A stretch of 64,000 bases of DNA from Galeruca laticollis (GCA_963921935.1 OY998179.1:23371114-23435113), one strand, 5' to 3'. Shown: positions 11,902-24,723, numbered from the stretch's first letter. Notes: generated by a model not told the origin, from the sequence alone. Translations and numbers: made by a program.

Positions 11902-14050
11902 GCAGAGATTTGAAAAATATTTTTTTAATATTTGTTACATGTTTATTGCGGAATAAAACTTATGTTTCTGTTTTGATAAATAAATGTTGGATCTAACGAC
12001 GTATTTTTTGATTATGACATGTTAATTTGGAAGCGTTAAGAGGGGCCTCCTCACAGGTATATAAACCTAAAAACCTACACAATACTAGTTACTAATTTAG
12101 TAATTATTTGGTTCAAAATATTTACGATAGTTGTCGATAGTAGTACTGAATCGGCTTTTACTTATTCAACATATTTTTTTTCTCTGTCTTTCTACTCTTG
12201 ACGGTTCAAAGAAACGCATCTCTGTTCGAATGTCTTGATTTCAAATATTTGTGAGCACAGTAACCTTATCTCTGTTTTTTATGTTGCATCCAAAATCCAA
12301 ACCACAGCACACCTGTGCATAGATAAGAGAATATTATATACACGGACATGGATCCAAACAAAATTTGTTGACAAATTTCCATTTGAGTGTAGATTTTTGA
12401 TTATTTAAGTTTTTCATAAATTTTTTGAAAGGAATAAATTGTTAGAAAGTACGTAATCGTATCGACCCGATATCAAAAATTATAGTTATGATAATGTAAA
12501 TTATCCTGCAATCCGTATTTTTTAATTTTAAAAGCTATGTTTGAGGTTATGTTTACTGGATTATTTGATTAATGTGAAAATATGAGATACATAATACTGA
12601 TTGTTTGTTCTAGTATCATCAAACCATCTTTCAACATTCTCTTGAAACCCTGTTTTAATGATAATATGGGTTTGTTAGCGAAAAGCGAAAAATGCTAAAT
12701 TGAAGTGAAGTGACCTTTGAAGTATCTGAATGAAGAAAAATTAAAACCGCTCTCAAAAGACAAGAATTGCATCATTCATTTTTTGATGAATATATAATAG
12801 TGATAATTGAAAAATATAACTATTATCACGTGATACAAGGTGCATTACATATTGCATGAAAGGACATGTGCTATTTAATAATATGGATACCAAATGACAG
12901 CATTGTGGGTATTTCTAGAAATTAAAAATGGAAGTAAAATACACATACTTTAAAAACATTCTACCTTTCAAAATTTGTACAATTTATATTAACATAATAA
13001 AATGTTTTCATGATTATAAATTTTTGTTTGTTTCATGCTAAGAAAATTAAACTGCGGAAAAGTTGCAAATTTACATGATTTAAAATAGGCCATTAAGTCT
13101 GAAAACACAGAACGTCGTGTTACAACTTTGCCTCAATCTAATCATATTTGTATGAGCTTCAGAGTTTCTGTTGGTTGCTTTCAAATTTTATTTGACATGT
13201 AGGCTCTTCTTTCAACTACATGTTAATACATTCAATTTTATCTAGAAACAAATAATATAAACAAAGAGTTTCCAAATTTATTATACAAAGGAATATTTAC
13301 TTGTAATACAATGCTTTACATTTAATAGAAAGAGGAAAGTAAGGTATTTCAATTTAAAATAGCAAACGTTTAAAAAACTTACAAAGCAACTATAACAAAT
13401 AAAAAATTTAAAGCGAAAGATCTGTAATGACAAATAATAATGTATATATTGTGGGGAGATCGATATATAAAGCACAAAATCAAACATACAATCAACATGT
13501 ACAAGTTTGCTTCTACCTTGAGAGAGCAAAGATTGATCATATGTGTTGTGAAGATTGGAACTGAAACATTTTTCCTTCATTATACAAAAAAATAGTTGGT
13601 TCATTCTCTTTTTTCCATGACAGATATACATATGTGTGATCACCTGAATGGTAAATATTTTTTTGTTTTTGTATAATACATTATTGGTATTATTACTTTT
13701 CCATCCAACCCATCTAATATGCGAGAAAAGTATAGGTTTACCCAAAAAAGTTGGAATTTTGTATTTTTTTGAGTTGTTTTTACGTTTTTCAGCAAGAACA
13801 ACACAAAAAAATGGTTTTTAGAAAAGAAAACCTATCTGTATAACTCGATACAGCCCCCGAAGTGCAACAAGTAGACAAAATTAACTTTTTAGTCGTCCTT
13901 TGTTTTACAATTTTTTTTTAATATCAACAACTAAGACTATTACTAAGTTACCCTTTAATAATAATTTGGTTTCTTATTTTCTTTGATTTTTTGAAATGCT
14001 TATATAATCAAACAATTTGCAAGGAAATTTTGACTATTGGCTAGACAAAG
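11902..14050. other. Non-coding interior, no gene recognised
   Basis: About 2.1 kb of AT-rich sequence. A 154-codon minus-strand frame at 13281-13745 is rich in Phe/Tyr/Ile and looks like chance in AT-rich DNA. No transposase motif, RNA gene or clear repeat was found. Confidence 0.4.
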
Positions 14051-14088
14051 TTTTAAAATATTTATGGTTGAAAGATTTTTAAAATATA

Positions 14089-14675
14089 ATGTTACCTACT
14101 TCATTCATTAATTTTATTCAACAATTACTATTACCTATGGTGCATAGGCTAAGGCAAGCTAAAAAGTGGATAACCATCCTAATTTCTTATAAAATCTTTG
14201 GACAGGTTGTTAAGAGAAAAACAAATACACCTTGTCATTCTCTTGTTAAAACTGTTCTTAAAAAGACTTATTGTATGACGGAGGTAATGGAGTATGGAAC
14301 TCTTAAGGAAAAAGTGGCTAAGAGCATTTTTGAACAAGTACAAAATGTTGTGGTGGTTGATGCAGGATTGTGGGTAGATGTTCAACACGGTTTTCTAGGT
14401 GCTTCTCCTGATGGTAAATATATTTAACATAACAAATAATTACCATGTGTTATAAATTCTTTTTGAATATTAAATAACATACATTTATTGATAAAACATT
14501 TTAGGGCTTGTATGTAATGATGCACTACTTGAAATAAAATGCCTTCACTCTGCATCAAAACTGAATTTACAAACAAATACAATAAGCGAAATAATTGACC
14601 TCATGAAGAACAAAATTTGTCTAGAAAAACACAACAATAAAATTCAACAATCGGAATCACAATTACTATTATCAG
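14089..14675 (+). pseudogene. YqaJ-like exonuclease/recombinase fragment, two exons
   Basis: Partial gene for a YqaJ-family (lambda-exonuclease-like) nuclease. Exon 1 ends at 14413 within FLGASPDG; a 91-bp GT-AG intron (14414-14504) follows; exon 2 (14505-14675) continues LVCNDALLEIKC. The catalytic E-x-K (LEIK) and the preceding Asp of ASPDG are present, as is the upstream MEYG...EKVA block. A further donor (GGTATA at 14675) suggests more exons that I could not trace. YqaJ proteins are the second gene of ISL2EU-type insect transposons (recalled family knowledge), so this is probably transposon cargo. The N-terminal part is poorly conserved. Confidence 0.6.
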
Positions 14676-14799
14676 GTATAAAAATGATATATTTATTCCA
14701 AAGAACAAAAACTCAAAATCATTCTCACATAATATATTTAATCACTTTGATGAATTTACCAACAATAAATAAGAATAACATTAAAAAGTAGGTATTTGT

Positions 14800-15535
14800 G
14801 TAATAGGTGCAAAAAGTACATTTTTGTTGCAAAGAAGCACTAAACACAATCTTGTGGAGTAAATATAAAGAGCATTTACGAAGCACAAATTTATTTATTT
14901 AGCATGAAAATTACTTAATTATAATCACTTACAAATACAATACACACTAAAGTATAAATCACAGAAAACGGACCAATTTTGTGGTATAAATTTGGGATAT
15001 TTTTATGAACACAAAACATATGACAACAGCATTTGACCCATAGAGAAAGTTATAATATTATTTGTCTATTAATTGACCGTCGTCTTCTGTCATTGTTCTA
15101 TATTGTTCTATACAGCGCCATGCATCAATACGGTGGAGCGGTTGAACTAAAGTAAAAAGATGTTCGATTGCAAAAATTTGCGCACAACAAATCTCAAAAA
15201 ATACAATGATTTGAGATTTCATATTTTCAGAATCGAATTCTCTAGGCTTCCTTTTGGGGATCAGGTGTTGGTGTCCAGATTGGTGACTACAAATTGTCAA
15301 AATCACACAATCACTTAATGGCTTATATCTTTTTTATAACAATATAAAACTCAACCAAAATAGCTGATCCCCAAGACAAAGGTCCAAGTTATATTGTGTT
15401 AGAATTTCAACACTTAATTTCCCTGCGTTCTTTAGATTTGTTGTGTACAAAATGACCTAAATTTTGTTGCAAATCACGGGTGCCAACTGTTTTCATGTTC
15501 CTAAAACGTGATCAAACGTAATCAAAGTCGATATG
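14800..15535. other. Spacer before terminal motif, nothing recognised
   Basis: No convincing coding sequence on either strand. The short minus-strand frame at 15058-15306 has no recognisable features. Confidence 0.35.
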
Positions 15536-15568
15536 AAAAATCGGCATCTCTCCCGGATTTACCCTACA
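15536..15568 (-). repeat. Terminal motif copy 5 (right-type)
   Basis: Inverted form of the family: TCGGCATCTCTCCCGGATTT at 15541-15560, then ACCCTACA. It is the natural partner of the left-type copies at 11877 or 8004. Confidence 0.6.
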
Positions 15569-15875
15569 TTAAAAAACTCTAAAACTAATTTATTATATAC
15601 ATATTAGATACAGAATTGAAAGGTTAAATTAGAACATCAATCACGAAATAAATTTACACATTAATAAAACCAAAACAATTTTTATTATAAAAATATGTAC
15701 ATTACAAATAAAAATTAAACAAACAATACAAAAATATGAATACATGATATTCTCATCTCCTATTGTCCGGAGAACAAAATCATTTTAGTTAAATGGTTTC
15801 TAATTGGCGTCTTCATTTCTTAACAATAAAGTATATTCTGATTTATCGTTATTTTGTGCATATGACTAATAAAAA

Positions 15876-16310
15876 TTAAATGTGATTAACATCATTTTCC
15901 AACACATTCATAATTAAACCTTCAGGCAAATCCATTGTTAGAGCTTTGTTCATAACTGTGTTAATTAACAATTCAAAGGACTTTTTCCTATGCAGATTTT
16001 GTTCAAGAATTCTTAAAACACTTTCAGAAATTTTACAAATACGTATAACTTCGTTTGAATTATATATGTTAATTCTCCTTTTACTTTTATGGGCAATCAA
16101 AGAATTAAGCAAATTTGCTTTAAGTCCAGTTAATTCCCCAACACTTGCTTCATTCACACTTCAAGGTGTTTCTAATTGTAAAACAACAAATCCAGCTATA
16201 TATGTGATAATTTGTTCACTACATGTTGACAAAATAAATGGATCGTTAAAGATATTTTCAAATAAGTCATAAATTTTGATCATCATTGCCTCTTCATTTT
16301 TATTAAATTG
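15876..16310 (-). pseudogene. P-element/THAP-like transposase C-terminal fragment
   Basis: Read on the minus strand, a frame starting near 16310 gives IITYIAGFVV, then a stop (TGA), then a 93-codon open stretch with NSLIAHKSKRRINIYNS and NEVIRICKISESVLR, ending at 15876. The YIAGFVV block followed by a late IC..SE motif matches the C-terminal region of P-element-type transposases. More upstream pieces (GGVGNCTHLE, about 16390-16420 minus) may belong to the same gene. The family call rests on recalled motif order. Confidence 0.45.
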
Positions 16311-16547
16311 GGAATACTATTGTTTATCAGATAAACGGGATTTGTTTTTGTGGGTCTACAGGACACAACTAAAATGGGAATTTGTTCCAAATGTGTACAA
16401 TTACCAACGCCTCCACTACTAACCTCTGATCTTATTAACAAACTCTTGTAAGATCACCTAAACTGACAAGCCGTTGATTTGTTATTCCGTCCATCTTTGG
16501 ATCCGATAGAAAGTACATGGAGAAGTACAGGCACCAAAAAGGAAGTA

Positions 16548-18269
16548 GTCCAGGAGGAATCGGCGCATGAGTACCGAAAACTATTCCATCTCAATTTTTT
16601 TATGCGATCCTCTTTGAATTGCCCTACTGATGATATGAATGCATGATGCCATGGGGCAACAATTGGAAGAAATTGTTATTTTTCAACCGGACAATTTTTT
16701 TTATTATCTTTGTTGAAATACAAATAAAAAAGGACCTATGACTTTTCACGATAAAGTTAATATTTTTAGAGATATGAATTTTTAAAGGTTCGAAAAATCT
16801 CAAATTTGGGTACTTTTGACCCATGAAAAATATATGAAAAAAACATAATAAAATATAAATAATAATTTTTTTAAATTCTTTATACAATAGTTAATAATAT
16901 TCTTAATAGAGATTTAAGAAAATTTTATTGTTTATACCTGTTTTTTAATTGTTAATTTCGCGCGCTCACAAGTATGCGTCGCTTTAAGTATCGCCGTCTC
17001 TCTCTGACTCATGCGCTGCATACGGTCTCTCTGTGTCCTGAATCATTATTAATCATTTATCTAAAAAACCATTAACTTTATCAAGATTGGTAAAGAGAGC
17101 AATGTTATTAATAATTAAATTGTCTACAATTTGTTTTTAACAAAAGTAATTTAAGTATGAATCGGAACATGTAATTAAAATTACTTTTTTGTTATTATCA
17201 TAGTGATTTATGAATTTTTATCAACAATAATAAGATATAATAGTATTTGAAAAATTTTTGGAATCACAATTATATATAAATAATAAGCTTTTGCTCAAAC
17301 ATACATTTGGAAAAATGTATTGAGTCCGGAATATAAAACATTAGATTTTGATCTGTTGGAAATGGGCTTTTGTTTATGAATAAAGGTATTAGCAAAGTAT
17401 CATTCTCTAGTTTGTATCCGAAATTCGTAAAATCTAATGTTTTATATTCCGGATTCAATGCATTTATCCAAATGTATGTTTTGAGCAAAAGCTTATTATT
17501 TATATATAATTGTGATTCCAAAATTTTTTCAAATACCATTATATCTTATTATTGTTGATAAAAATGCATAAATTACTATGATAACAACAAAAAAGTAATT
17601 TTAATTACATGTTCCGATTCATACTTAAATTACTTTCGTTAAAAACAAATTGTAGACAATTTAATTATTAATAACATTGCTCTCTTTACCAATCTTGATG
17701 AAGTTAATGGCTTCTTAGATAAATGATAAATAATGATTCAGGACACAGAGAGGTCGATGCAGCTCATGAGTTAGAGAGAGACGGCGATACTTAAAGGTAG
17801 CGACGCATACTTGTGAGCGCGCGAAATTAACAATTAAAAAACAGGTATAAACAATGAAATTTTCTTAAATCTCTATTAAGAATAATATTAACTATTGTAT
17901 AAAGAATTTAAAACAATTATTATTTATATTTTATTTTATTTTTTTAATATATTTTTCATGGGTCAAAAGTACTCAAATTTGAGATTTTTCGAACCTTTAA
18001 AAATTCATATCTCTAAAAATATTAACTTTATCGTGAAAAGTCATAGGACCTTTTTTATTTGTATTTCAATAAAGAATATAAAAAAATTTGTCCGGTTGAA
18101 AAATAACAATTCCTTCCAATTGTTTAAACAATTTCGGTTTAAACAATATGGCACTAGGTTGCCCCATGGCAACATGCATTTATATCATCAGTAGGGCAAT
18201 TCAAAGAGGATCGCATAAAAAAATTGAGGTGGAATAGTTTTCGGTACTCATGCGCCGATCCTCCTGGAC
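16548..18269. mobile_element. Foldback element with ~0.8-kb inverted arms, TA target site
   Basis: Left arm 16548-17349 and right arm 17429-18269 are inverted copies over nearly their full length, separated by a 79-bp loop. Outer ends are GTCCAGGAGG, and TA flanks both sides (16546-16547 and 18270-18271). The right arm has about 30 extra bases near 18130-18160. Mirror-image short frames in the arms are a by-product of the symmetry; no transposase is encoded. Joining the outer flanks at one TA re-creates a continuous reading frame (see next entry), confirming a TA insertion. A transcript would form a very long hairpin. Confidence 0.9.
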
Positions 18270-18271
18270 TA

Positions 18272-18583
18272 AAGAGCGGTCGGGCACAAATAGAAGTCGA
18301 CGAAGATGCGAAATATGCTATAGGTAAAAATCTACGTTTTTTTATGAAAAATGAAGTACCAACATTGAAGAAAGTGCTGGAAACTGTTAGTGAAAACGAG
18401 GTCATCCCTAAAATGGGTAAGGAGACGTTGAGAAGAATATTAAATGTGTTGAATTTTAGTTATGAGAAAATTAATAGAAAGAGTGTTGTTATTGAAAGAT
18501 CTGAAATATGGTCAGTGTACCTAATGGTGAACAATAGTAACATTTTAACTGCCATTTCTTACGTCAGAGGATTCCAGAAATGA
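18272..18583 (+). pseudogene. IS630/Tc1-like transposase N-terminal fragment split by the foldback
   Basis: The frame gives FFMKNEVPTLKKVLETV and then ETLRRILNVLNFSYEK, the arrangement of the N-terminal helix-turn-helix region of insect IS630/Tc1-mariner-like transposases. It continues upstream across the foldback: LDPIEST...KKEV at about 16498-16546 joins in phase when the element and one TA are removed. The catalytic domain is absent. It was a fragment before or after the foldback arrived. Confidence 0.5.
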
Positions 18584-18589
18584 AAGTAA

Positions 18590-19067
18590 TATAATTAAGT
18601 TGTTCCAAATTTCAGAGTAGTTAACTTACAGTATTATGAGTGTCATTACATACTATTATGTTACTAACATTAAAAAAATTGTTTACCAATACCACCCTCA
18701 AAAAGTGATAAAAGTACAATTTGGGAGTAATGGGAAACACGGAAATGGTTATTTACAGGAGTAGTCCCTGCTATTTCCACATCTTGCAATATAAGAACCA
18801 GTTTGTAGCTTACACTCTGTTTATAAAATCATTTTCTATTCAAATTTAAAAGTTTTAGGTTAAAAGTAAACACTTTAATTGTGAGTTACTATAATTTTAT
18901 TGGAGTAATAGTGAACAAAACAACTCTATTGTGGAGCAATGGAAAATTTGTATTTTTCATAAAAAAATTAATCGGATAATTACAAAATAAACATGTTATT
19001 TACACGAGACAATATTTTTTTTGCATGAAACTTAACTTATTTAGGTATCACTTAAAACAATTTAACA
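18590..19067. other. Spacer, nothing recognised
   Basis: No coding signal on either strand. Phrases such as GGAGTAAT recur (about 18740, 18770, 18900) but no ordered repeat or terminal structure was found. Confidence 0.35.
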
Positions 19068-20275
19068 TTAACACAAAGGTTTGTCATATTCATAATAAAT
19101 TCGTTGTCCCAATAATGAGAGTTTAGATACTGGTAGAATACCTAAAATATCTTGAATTTTGACAAATGTGGTATCACTTTCTTGGACACAAAATTTTTTT
19201 GCGGCTCTGTCTACAGCTTTTAGAGACGTTAATTTTCACTTCTTCATCATCTTCATCGAAATCTTCTATAACGCACAAATATTTGTATACAATGGAAAGC
19301 CTTATACCCCCCATAAATTTCACTAACGCAAAAGTCCCACTTTTGTCATTTTCAGGTGTGGGGATTACCGTCTGAGTCACTCTCAACATAGGGAATGCTA
19401 GTTTCCTCTAAAACACCTTCTGATGATGAGGAGGATATTTTTCCTTTTTGTTTTTTTCTTTAATTTGTTTATTTTTTTTGTTTGTCGCTATTCATTAGTT
19501 TACTGTTTTTTTTTATATTCTTGTTCGCTTCCTCTTTTTTATTCTTTCCAAAACATCTTTATTTGCTAATACTTCACCATAAACTTCGTGTCTTAATCTT
19601 GTTTCAGTCGCTAGTTTATTTGAGTTCTGTGAAGTCCATTCGATATTTGAATTTGAACTAAATATATACATGAGTTGTTGTTTTCCGGAACTTTGTTATT
19701 TTTTGTATGATCTGTGATATTATGGCATCTCTTACTGGGGTTGCAATATTTGTAGTACTGTTTATAATATTATCTAATTCTTTAACTACAAATAATGCCA
19801 ATGCCTCATCATTCTCCACAAAATTCGTAACTGGAATCTGAAGCTCTTTGGCCGAATCAATGTCGATAATGTCTGGAATAGAATTTGTATCACTTTCCAG
19901 TCGACTGTTGTCTACAGACTGTTGAACTTTTGTCTGCATTATGTTGTTTTTACTGGTTGAAGGTATTGATACTTCAGTAAATTCTTCTTGATCAGAAGTA
20001 GCATGTTGCGATAATAGCTGAGCTTTTGTTTTGTGGAATCTTTACTTGTTGAAAGTACTGCCACGTCTGATATTCCTTCTTGACATAACTCTGGTTCAGT
20101 GACATTTGCTCTTTTTACTGTAATTTCAGTTTACAGTCTTTTATGTTCTTCCTCGTTAAATAGGAATTTTGGCACTATTCACTGGGAAGACAGTTGTTTT
20201 TTCAAAGCCAGATTTAATGTTTACTAGTGATAATTCAACATATTGTTTGCTGAAAAAAATGACTTTGTTTACATG
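19068..20275 (-). pseudogene. Tigger/pogo-like transposase C-terminal half
   Basis: Minus-strand remnant in several frames. Starting upstream: IKSGFEKTTVFPVNSAKIP (about 20160-20225), the 'GFr.TGifPlN' motif that follows the DDE core in pogo/Tigger proteins; then a low-complexity Ser/Thr/Glu region; a 93-codon stretch 19658-19939; then GTFALVKFMGG with an acidic DFDEDDEE (19215-19330), and TTFVKIQDILGILP and LLGQRIYYEY ending at a stop at 19068. This last module resembles the C-terminal domain of insect Tigger/jerky-like proteins. The DDE core itself is missing. It is distinct from the pogo-like gene at 10046. Confidence 0.5.
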
Positions 20276-20337
20276 TCCCATATTTGTCACAGGCCGAAGT
20301 AAGTGGAAAAATAAATAGGGTTCATTTTCATTTTCAG

Positions 20338-22206
20338 ATGAATACAAAAACTTTTTATGGTTTGAAAAGGGCCATAATTCCGGTTACTAACATAAGCGAT
20401 GACGAAAACTTATCTGACGGCGATGAAAATGACTTAGAAATAAGACAAGAAGTTTTGTGCTATGAATCTGAGAGTGACACTGACTTCTCAGTGACAGGAG
20501 AAGTTATTGACGAAACTGATGACACTGATGATGACGTTCCTTTGGTTTCCCGTCTTGAGTCTGCTAGGACTCAATATATCAAAAAGGCATCTCAGAACCA
20601 GAAAGAATATGAATCTTCTACACCTTCCACTTCGTTTGGCAGAAATCACGGGGGAAAAAAATCTGAAAAAGTGAAAATCAAATGGGAAGAGAAAAAATTG
20701 CCATTCCTTGAAGATGGCATCAAATTCAAAGGTTCTGAATCACTACCCAACAATATACAGGATCTTGATGGAATCATCCAATTCTTCAATTTTTTATTTA
20801 CCGATGAAATTGTTACTTATATAACGGAACAATCGAATCTTTTTGATGTACAATGTAGGCCAGAAAAGCCACCTAATATCACGAAGGAAGAAATAAAAGT
20901 TTTTGTTGGCATATGCATTTATATGTCAATTGTTCAATTGCCAGCTACTAGAAATTATTGGAACAGTTCTTTAGATATTCCTTCTGTTTCTAATGCTATT
21001 AGTTGCAATAGATTTGAACAAATTAGAAGGTTTCTCCATTTCAACGATAATATGAATCAACCAAGACTTGGAGAACCTAAATATGATAAACTTTATAAAA
21101 TTCGACCTCTGTTGAACAAAATTAGGGAAAGACTTTTGCTTGTTCCAAAGGAAGAACATATGGCTGTTGACGAACAAATAATCCCGACAAAAGCTAGGTC
21201 GAGTTTGAAACAATATAACCCAAAAAAGCCCCACAAGTGTTTGTTTTGAGTGGGGTGTCTGGGCTTAGCTATGATTTCGATTTTTATAGTGGACCTTCTG
21301 AACTAGAAGACGGCCTACCCAATTTAGGCGCGAGTTCTAATGTAGTGGTAAAACTGTCATCGACTATTCCTAAAAATCAAAATTATAAACTTTTTTTCGA
21401 TAACTGGTTCACTAGTATTCCTTTTTTAGTATGCCTATCAAAACAGGGTATTTCACCTCTTGGAACCGTAAGATCTAATCGAGTGCCAGATTTCCAGTTT
21501 CCTAAGGAAGCAGAAATGAAGAAGAAAGGTCGAAGTGTTGTCACAGAAAAAGTTGCCAACATTGATGGTGTAGATATTTCTGTAGTATCTTGGTACGATA
21601 ATAAAATAGTGAATGTCATATCAACTCATGTTGGAAGTCAGTCCATGTCCGACCTAAAACGGTTCTGTAGAAAAACGAAGTGCCATATAGAGATTCCCCG
21701 TCCAAAGTGTATTGGGATATACAATAACTATATGGGTGGTGTTGATCTCTTAGATTCAATGTTGGGTTATTACAGAATCCAGATCAGGTCGAAGAAGTGG
21801 TATATGAGAGTATTTTACCATTTTATAGATTTGTTGTGTGTCAATAGTTGGATTTTATGGCGACGCTCTCAAACTGACGATATGTACTTGCCTCTAGCAG
21901 AATTCAAACTGGCACTAGCAGAAATTCTAACCAGGGCTAATGTTCTACAAAAAAAGGGGAAGGCCAAGCAATGACTTACAAACTCAATTGCAATTAAAAA
22001 AGAAAAAATACCCATTTGCGCAAATATCAGCTCAAGAAATTAGAACTGATAACTTGGGTCACTTACCGGAATAGTCTCCTACTGAGCGCCAACGCTGCAA
22101 GTATATAGACTGCAAGGGAACATCACACATTTATTGTGCAAAATGTATGGTTTTTTTGTGTCTTAATAAGGACCGTAACTGTTTTTATCGCTTTCATACT
22201 GAATAA
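20338..22206 (+). pseudogene. piggyBac transposase
   Basis: Near-complete piggyBac (DDE_Tnp_1_7) transposase. The ATG at 20338 follows a good acceptor (TTTTCAG), and a candidate donor lies at 20299. Acidic N-terminus 20390-20550; core with catalytic Asp in AVDEQIIPTK (about 21170), FFDNWFTS (about 21400) and NYMGGVDLLDSM (about 21740), all kept; C-terminal cysteine-rich zinc domain CKYIDCKGTSHIYCAKC to CFYRFH (22096-22200). Lesions: a small deletion/frameshift at about 21237 just before VFVLSG, a frameshift in the A7G4 run near 21950, and TAG at 22072-22074 where the family usually has Trp (PEW). The right end CAGTAAGGGG abuts TTAA at 22428-22431; no left partner was found. Confidence 0.85.
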
Positions 22207-22417
22207 GAAATATTTTTTTATATTTTCATTACTAAAATTAAAATGTATATTTTTTATTATTATTGTTACCTAAAGTTGTTCCATATCTAGCACATATCAA
22301 AATTTTTGAATATAAGAAAAAAATAACATGCCGTAGAATTTTTTAAATATTTTTCCAGATCTTCTGAGGTCATAATACATTACATAAATTAAAATAATAT
22401 TAATAAAAAAAATCATG

Positions 22418-22431
22418 CAGTAAGGGGTTAA
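22418..22431 (+). repeat. Probable piggyBac right end with TTAA site
   Basis: CAGTAAGGGG followed by TTAA fits the form of a piggyBac terminus (run of G next to the TTAA target) 212 bp after the transposase stop. The matching TTAACCCC end upstream was not found, so the left side appears lost or replaced. Confidence 0.45.
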
Positions 22432-23922
22432 ACTGGCCCCAGAGAAGTTCACTTTTACCACTTAACAACAGGTTCCAATAGTGATACATTAGTTTGTAGT
22501 TCTATATTTGAATACAAATTTTTTATTATCTTATTCATTATAAAATGTACAATGATTGAATCCTCAGCAAAGTACAGATCTGCTAGGTTATATTTGAATT
22601 GATAGTTACCTACTTTTCTAAATGTATGAATGTATCTACTATATTAAGAACAGAGTTCCGTGAAATACCGAAACCTCTTAACTTAACCTTAAACATTTTC
22701 TGTGTCTCGTGAGTAAACGCATCACTACTGTTAATTTATATGACAGAAATTGGAATTGCAGCAACGATAATTTTACAGTTGGAATTAATATTGTAGACAG
22801 TTATTTGCTTCCATGTTACATTTCAGCGATATTAGTAATCAAATATCAAAAGTGAAATCTGTTAAATGCGTAATTTTCCTTTCATCATAGCAATCTTAGT
22901 TATGTCATATATTTTTTTCAAATTAACTTTCAACGAAAAATGTCAAGAAGTTATTATAGAGAATTCTTATTTTCGAAAATTACGTCTTATATATATGCAA
23001 TATTGACGCAAGAACTATGTGCATAACTCTGATTAGTATTCAAAAATGCTACTTAGATTTTCGACCATTAAAACATAAATATATTATATAATATTTAAGT
23101 TTTTCTTGATTATTCTTAGATATAAGGTTGTTTTTAATTCATGAAGATTTAATATTTATGAGGTTTTATAAAAGTTATCTAATTACTGACAAGTCTCAGT
23201 CTAATAATTCTGTTGCTCATATAATTTCAAGACAAAAATATACGCAGGTATTCACATAAATACGCGAAACAGGAAACAGAAGGGTTAGAACAAATGCAAA
23301 ACAAAATAAATCAAGAAGGAAGTGGACTTGTGAAACTACATTAAAGAACTGAATTTGCAAAAAAAATTAAAGTATTGTTGTCAGTGGTCAAAAATGAAGA
23401 AGAGAATCAAGGAAAGAAAATAAGTGTTCAAAAAATACATAGACAGCAGTGCAAAATAAGGAGAGTAACCAAAAGAGGCTGCATAAATGAAATTAGTGGT
23501 GCCAAATCTGTATGGGAGGCATTTTTATTGATATGTTATACTGTATGAAATTTAACAACCACTGGAACAAATGAGACATCGTTAGAATTTGCAGCAATAG
23601 TTTATGGACAATATTGTTCAGTAAAAGATTTTTCAGTCAAATCGTTGAAATTGCTACTGAGAAAAATCTCACTTATAATCTCCCTAGAGCTTGAATAATT
23701 TCCGAAAATTTTTTCGAGGTGCGAATTTTCTTTAAAAATTTCGCAACCCAGAAAAAATTCAAGAGTGAGATTCGGAACGAAAATTTTATACATTTTCAAA
23801 TTATAAATAGTTTTATATTTTTACTTTCCCTTTAGTAAAAAAGTAGGAATCAGAGTGGTTGTCATGCTACTCCACTCAGAGTCTTAAATAAATATATTTC
23901 TTCATACCATTAATAATTTTTT
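22432..23922. other. Intergenic, nothing recognised
   Basis: About 1.5 kb of AT-rich sequence without recognisable protein, RNA or ordered repeat on either strand. Confidence 0.4.
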
Positions 23923-24722
23923 CTACTTCCGTTAATAAAACCGCATTATAAGCACGGGTTGGACATGCACAAAACGACTCTTTAAACACTAGTGTTTAAA
24001 ATGCGAAAACACATTTCGTTTATCTTTTGTCTTTTAAACGTCACATCACGTGTATCTTTTGTATTTTCAATTTCATATTTCGTGATAATTTTGTTGTGCT
24101 GTGTCATTTGATTTGTCAGTCACCTGTTAGCCATCGTCTGAAATATTATGAATTTATAGGCCGAATAGCCCTGGCAGCTGAGGCCATAAATGGAGGAAAG
24201 AAGAAGCTGTTATGAATATAATTCTTATTAATATAATTGAAATCTATTTTTTATTCTTGCAGGCGTAGAAAAATTATAGTAAGCACCTCATGTGAAAAAC
24301 GTCTTTAATCACTCGTTTCATAAGGCACTCGTTGCGCTTCGCTCCACTCGTGGCCAATAAAACTCGTGACTAAAGTAACGCTTTTAACACTTGGTACTTA
24401 ATATACTATTTACTACTTCCGTTAATAAAACCGCATATTATAAGCACGGGTTTGACATGCACAAAATGACTCTTTAAACACTAGTGTTTAAATTGCGAAA
24501 ACTCACATCTCGTTTACCTTTTGTCTTTTAAACGTCACATCACGTGTATCTTTTGTATTTTAAATTTCATATTCCGTGATAATTTTGTTGTCCTGTGTCA
24601 TTTGATTTGTCAGTCACCTGTCAGCTATCGTCTGAAATATTATGAATTTATAGGCCGAATAGCCCTGGCAGCTGAGGTCATAAATGAAGGAAGGAATAAG
24701 CTGTTATGAATATAATTCTTAT
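23923..24722. repeat. Two ~310-bp direct repeats
   Basis: Copy 1 (23923-24238) and copy 2 (24413-24722) share almost all bases, starting CTACTTCCGTTAATAAAACC and ending ATAATTCTTAT. The 175-bp spacer contains TTGCGCTTCGCTCCACTCG, a motif of hairpin-like insect repeats. This is probably a dispersed repeat inserted twice or duplicated in tandem. Parallel 62-codon frames in both copies (24027-24215, 24521-24709) differ by several codons and look non-coding. Confidence 0.85.
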
Positions 24723-24723
24723 A

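Noticed and set aside
13281..13745. 154-codon minus-strand open frame
   Set aside because: Composition is dominated by Phe, Tyr, Ile and Lys as expected from random AT-rich DNA; no motif, no good start context.
16624..16887. 87-codon minus frame mirrored by a 99-codon plus frame at 17895-18194
   Set aside because: The similarity follows from the foldback arms being inverted copies; no domain and poor codon content.
24027..24709. Two similar 62-codon frames
   Set aside because: They lie in the two copies of the direct repeat and differ as freely at first and second codon positions; the repeat explains the similarity.
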